A stretch of 64,000 nucleotides of DNA from Dipylidium caninum (Eukaryota > Platyhelminthes > Cestoda > Cyclophyllidea > Dipylidiidae). The notes under the pieces are model-generated. The model saw only the letters and a program-made list of their open reading frames with translations. It had not been told where the DNA came from and ran no database searches. Shown here piece after piece: positions 63,201 to 64,000 of the stretch (its first letter is position 1; every line of letters starts with the position of its first letter). The stretch spans positions 806,001 through 870,000 of the forward strand of contig QEYB01000062.1 in NCBI GenBank assembly GCA_017562135.1, in the 5' to 3' direction. The translations under genes and the position numbers were made by a program.

Positions 63201-63995
63201 CTTCTCTCCACTCATCAGGGTGCCCACCATTGTCCTTTACACAACCTGTAAAAAGTTTGCTTTTGCATCTCGCCTCCTCATCTTTATTATTTATGTGTCT
63301 CTTGTTACCATCACTGAAGCGATTATCCAATGGTTTCCTCGCTGAACTTCTTTGATTCCTATAAAATCACCAATTTTATACCAAAATGTGCTTGTCAATC
63401 TTTAGTTGCTGTGATTTAAATTCAGGTTTCGAGGCATAGCCGAAGGCGTCTTTCTCTCTGAAATCATTGTCAATGACACTTCCATGAGTAGGATGATTCT
63501 TCGTGGCGTCGTTTTGACGCATTCCGAGATTGTTCATTTTAAAGATATATGGCAACACTTTCGTGTTTTTCAGTTCTCCTTCCGGGGTATCATCAAGGAG
63601 CAATTTTCGGGTGGATTTTGATCCGATCTTCTCAGGCCTCGTTTGTTCTCTCCGTTAGATATTACTATAATCTATATAAATAACATCTTCTGCGGGTGTT
63701 TCGTTAGAATTAACTGGTTTCAATCCGCCTTTTCGCCGCCAATTCTTTTATCAACTGAATTTTTACAGGCAATTGGCTTCTGTGTTTGAAGTATTATACA
63801 CTTGGCACTGAGCGGCTGTCTGAAATGCATGGTTACGCATTCTATGGTGAACTCGTGTCTTCTTCCCCGTTTTTGGCCAATTCATCAACCTCGCAACCAC
63901 GAGAGGTTGGTCAGAGCATCTGCCCTCGTGTGTTTTCCGTCTACCTTTGTTGCAAACTTTCTTGCAGCTCAACTGTTGTCCAGAGTTTCAGGTGA
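57264..63995 (+). CDS. ACTR6: Actin-related protein 6 (ARP6), chromatin remodeller subunit
   Basis: Known role: nuclear subunit of the SWR1/SRCAP complex that exchanges H2A for H2A.Z. Exons: 57264-57340, 57371-57488, 57522-57590, 57628-57757, 57789-58119, 59308-59646, 60758-60820 and a probable last exon 63769-63995. Introns 1-4 are 30, 33, 37 and 31 nt; later ones exceed 1 kb. Phases fit through exon 7. Landmarks: start MAPPCLVVDLGGGAVKYGLS; FVTEPYFNFTSTKETMNELF; the nucleotide-cleft motif IIDSGYSFTHILP; SVGGKILTNRLIEVTSYRQL; EYVLPDYIDVHQGYL; RLSNERFIVPELLFHPTDVG; LLIGGNSKFPGY. The last exon has LYTW, where ARP6 has TYAW, then after one apparent extra base near 63,807 YGELVSSSPF. The C terminus is strongly diverged. 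The sequence just before the stop also resembles a splice donor, so the protein might continue past the window. Confidence 0.92.
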
Positions 63996-64000
63996 CAAGT

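Noticed and set aside
62629..63603. Several Lys/Glu/Asn-rich minus-strand frames in the last ACTR6 intron
   Set aside because: The plus strand is T-rich here, so its complement naturally yields charged residues. The frames are separate, unspliced and match nothing I know.
1..64000. tRNA, rRNA and CRISPR arrays
   Set aside because: No tRNA B-box with cloverleaf, no rRNA core motif and no regularly spaced repeats were seen on either strand.

Overview
The window is eukaryotic nuclear DNA, most likely from a parasitic flatworm and probably a tapeworm. The reasons are metazoan gene families (protocadherin, plastin, an SH2 adaptor of the NSP family, actin-related protein 6), several introns of only 29-37 nt beside multi-kilobase introns in the same gene, and strongly diverged but recognisable protein sequences. 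The species cannot be named from the sequence alone.

Layout. The first 221 bases look like the last exon of a plus-strand gene that begins outside the window. A decayed mariner-type transposase lies at about 0.80-1.81 kb. The rest up to 10.5 kb has no gene I can support. Minus strand, 13.67 to 10.54 kb: a BCAR3/SH2D3-like (NSP family) adaptor, 5' exons not found. Minus strand, 16.35 to 15.85 kb: a small RING-finger gene. Minus strand, 27.00 to 18.27 kb: a protocadherin with signal peptide, about seven cadherin repeats, one membrane span and a Ser/Pro/Gln-rich tail. From 27.0 to 38.6 kb lies GC-rich intergenic DNA with simple repeats. Minus strand, 55.87 to 38.65 kb: a complete 11-exon plastin (fimbrin) gene of about 919 codons. 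Minus strand, 56.29 to 56.01 kb: a two-exon, 79-aa protein I do not recognise. Plus strand from 57.26 kb: ACTR6, whose likely last exon ends at 63,995.

The most notable points are: a plastin carrying about 285 extra residues after its fourth calponin-homology domain; one plastin intron that fits only as a GC-AG intron; an NSP-family SH2 domain without the phosphotyrosine-binding arginine; an undescribed 79-aa gene next to the ACTR6 promoter; and a set of frame breaks, many of one base in homopolymers, spread over four otherwise intact genes. These breaks look like assembly errors rather than gene decay.

Functionally, the plastin (actin bundling), protocadherin (adhesion) and NSP adaptor (integrin/Cas signalling) all belong to adhesion and cytoskeleton biology. 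I see no evidence that they are co-regulated. ACTR6 is a chromatin remodeller subunit.
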